Origin: Ignavibacteriales bacterium
Lineage (GTDB): Bacteria > Bacteroidota > Ignavibacteria > UBA10030
NCBI GenBank assembly: GCA_016207365.1
Contig: JACQPU010000085.1
Coordinates: 1-14,669, forward strand
DNA: 14,669 bases
Direction: 5' to 3'
Part shown: positions 13,212-14,669 of the stretch, in pieces
How positions within the stretch are numbered: the stretch's first letter is position 1
Layout: each line of letters starts with the position of its first letter
Made by a program: the position numbers and the translations under genes
The notes under the pieces: model-generated
What the model was told of the DNA's origin: nothing
The model's input: the letters and a program-made list of their open reading frames with translations, nothing else
The model's database searches: none

Positions 13212-14669
13212 CTAAAAAGGCCTGGTAAACCTGAAAAAGAATTTTGCGGGGGCTTTCCGATCCGTTTGCCACACAAATCCTACCCTCCATGATCCCGCTC
13301 TGTTGGAGACGCCAAATCCCATGTCATTCTTGAAGTCCGACAGCTGGATAGCGTCAAATCCCTCCGTCCACCCGAAGTCTCTCGGTACGGAACGAGTGAA
13401 ACCGGCATCAGCTATAAAAATGAGGTTAATTCGGCTGAAGAGCCAACTTGGCCAGAAATCGAGATCGTTGAAGATATCCGCGTTAAGAATGTATTCTGCG
13501 TTCAGGAGAATCATTCGATTTCCGGCGTCTGATTTGTACGGGCGCGCATGAAGTGTGCCGAGTCCTCCCATTTCAAAAACCCGTTGTGCGGGCAGCCTTC
13601 CCCCCGAAGTTCCCATTCTGATTCGGATGTTCAGGTCATCGTACCGGCTGATCGGCTGATACCGGCGCACATCGGCCACAAGTGTGCTGAAGGAAAAATC
13701 GCCCCCGAGCCTCTTGTCGGCGATTTCCGCTGTGGCATACATGCACCATCCGTGTTGTCCGCGGCTTGTTCGCTCTACGGTACTAAACCCCGGCCGGATA
13801 ATGACGGAACGCATGTGCCCCTCATCCACAGGAGGATTTGGTCGGAAGACTTTCTTTCCGCCGAAAATGGACCACTCGGTTCGCCTTTCCAATGATTCAT
13901 AACGATCGCCTGCAAATTCAATGCGGAGTTGTGTCTGAATGTCCCCCTTTCTGTAATAGTATCCCGCGTGCAGACTGAATCCCTCGCGTTGAAAGTAGTC
14001 GTGGAAATCTTCGTGAATCAGGACGGCAGCCGCGGTGTTTTCATTCGTGCCGATAATCCAGGATTCCTTGGAGTCGGTGAGACTGTGTCCCTCAGCACCC
14101 AATTCCAGAATGTGCCCGGCGTTCTCATCGGACGTCGCCAGACTAAATTGCCTGTCGATGCCAATCAACCCTCTCCATCGATGCGATTTGAATCCCCAGC
14201 CGATGAAGCCGTACGGACTGACGGACCGGGAGCCGTCCCAGAAGTATTTTTTTTCGGATCCTAGCCCTAGGAAGTGTCCCTCGGCGCGGTTAAAGTGATA
14301 GAGGAAATTATCAAGGTTTGTGAGGTGGTCTGTCCACGGTGCTTCGAACCGGTACCCTGATCGTGTAAATCTGCCGCGATCGTACCGGTAGGACGCTGTT
14401 GAGGCTGTGGTCTGATCTACGTACCCTTCAATGACGCCGTCTTCTTCCCGTACCACGTCGCCGTTGATTACGCGGGCATTTCCCGTGATTCTTGCTCCGT
14501 TTTTGACGAACAGCGTTCCTCCAACGACTAGGACGTCCCCTTCAACGCGTCCAAACACGACCAAATTGCCCGCCTTGACGACAACATTTCCCGTTATCGT
14601 TTCGTGTTCTTCAATTCTAGCATCGCCATCGAAGGTTGTTGTCGAGGGTTTACGCCATTGATCAATATC
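13212..14669 (-). CDS. Bactofilin-like beta-helix plus outer-membrane beta-barrel protein (partial; N-terminus beyond right edge)
   Basis: The frame is open from the right window edge to TAG at 13212-13214 (485 residues visible); the internal TTG at 14564 is not a real start, since coding sequence continues in frame to 14669. Visible residues about 20-85 are short regular repeats, 'ITGNVVVKAGNLVVFGRVEG', 'DVLVVGGTLFVKNGARITGN', typical of the right-handed beta-helix of bactofilins ('polymer-forming' domains). From about 105 onward the sequence alternates aromatic and polar residues in strand-length units ('FNRAEGHFLGLG', 'GFIGWGFKSHRWRGLIGI') and ends in a terminal phenylalanine (RFTRPF), the usual outer-membrane-barrel signature recognised by BAM. 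Function unknown; a surface protein in which the beta-helix sits in the periplasm or outside is plausible. Convergent with the BMC gene. Confidence 0.8.
   Translation of the reverse strand, partial: DIDQWRKPSTTTFDGDARIEEHETITGNVVVKAGNLVVFGRVEGDVLVVGGTLFVKNGARITGNARVINGDVVREEDGVIEGYVDQTTASTASYRYDRGRFTRSGYRFEAPWTDHLTNLDNFLYHFNRAEGHFLGLGSEKKYFWDGSRSVSPYGFIGWGFKSHRWRGLIGIDRQFSLATSDENAGHILELGAEGHSLTDSKESWIIGTNENTAAAVLIHEDFHDYFQREGFSLHAGYYYRKGDIQTQLRIEFAGDRYESLERRTEWSIFGGKKVFRPNPPVDEGHMRSVIIRPGFSTVERTSRGQHGWCMYATAEIADKRLGGDFSFSTLVADVRRYQPISRYDDLNIRIRMGTSGGRLPAQRVFEMGGLGTLHARPYKSDAGNRMILLNAEYILNADIFNDLDFWPSWLFSRINLIFIADAGFTRSVPRDFGWTEGFDAIQLSDFKNDMGFGVSNRAGSWRVGFVWQTDRKAPAKFFFRFTRPF

Noticed and set aside
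13206..13224. Palindrome CAGGCC-N7-GGCCTG at the convergent gene ends, possible bidirectional terminator
   Set aside because: Only a 6-bp stem, partly inside the barrel gene's 3' end, and no U-run on either strand.
1..14669. CRISPR arrays, tRNA or rRNA genes, transposons, attachment sites
   Set aside because: No regularly spaced direct repeats, RNA-gene signatures, transposase or integrase motifs were seen on reading both strands.

Overview
This window looks like a piece of a diderm (Gram-negative) bacterial chromosome of moderate GC, judged by eye at a little over 50%. Two beta-barrel-type proteins lie at the window edges, and several exported proteins have signal peptides ending in the pattern A/S-x-A/S-Q. 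Together with stand-alone DsbD-N, FecR, ECF sigma and bactofilin-like modules, this recalls the Bacteroidota/Chlorobi (FCB) side of the tree or nearby candidate phyla. That placement is an inference. No rRNA, tRNA, insertion sequence, integrase or CRISPR array was seen.

Layout. (a) 1-5751, minus strand: dxr and rseP form an operon, followed by a translationally coupled pair of exported proteins (an Ig/FN3-like protein, then a FecR-domain protein) that ends at a clear intrinsic terminator. Beyond it lies the N-terminal 394 codons of a large exported, probably outer-membrane protein that runs off the left edge. (b) 5880-7733, plus strand: an apparently broken amidohydrolase remnant, then a free-standing DsbD N-terminal (DsbC-like) domain protein and a secreted thioredoxin-fold protein, closed by an intrinsic terminator. 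(c) 7779-9142, plus strand: a flavin nitroreductase carrying the substrate triad of iodotyrosine deiodinase, overlapping (ATGA) a YfcE-like metallophosphoesterase. (d) 9155-10774, minus strand: an ECF sigma factor with its membrane-anchored zinc anti-sigma factor, preceded by a candidate autoregulatory promoter. (e) 10873-12101, minus strand: an M14 zinc carboxypeptidase whose signal peptide appears out of frame. (f) 12185-13193, plus strand: two bacterial microcompartment (BMC) hexamer shell proteins behind a near-consensus promoter. The second carries an unusual C-terminal helical extension resembling a SAP/Rho-N domain. (g) 13212-14669, minus strand: a bactofilin-like beta-helix segment joined to a beta-barrel, open at the right edge.

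The most interesting part is the isolated two-gene BMC locus: shell hexamers with no pentamer and no signature enzyme in view, a SAP/Rho-N-like tail on one paralogue, different pore loops, and a perfect 10-bp intercistronic hairpin that overlaps the second gene's ribosome-binding region. A secondary theme is envelope maintenance: RseP, an ECF/anti-sigma pair with a cysteine-bearing extracytoplasmic domain, exported thiol-redox proteins and outer-membrane proteins.
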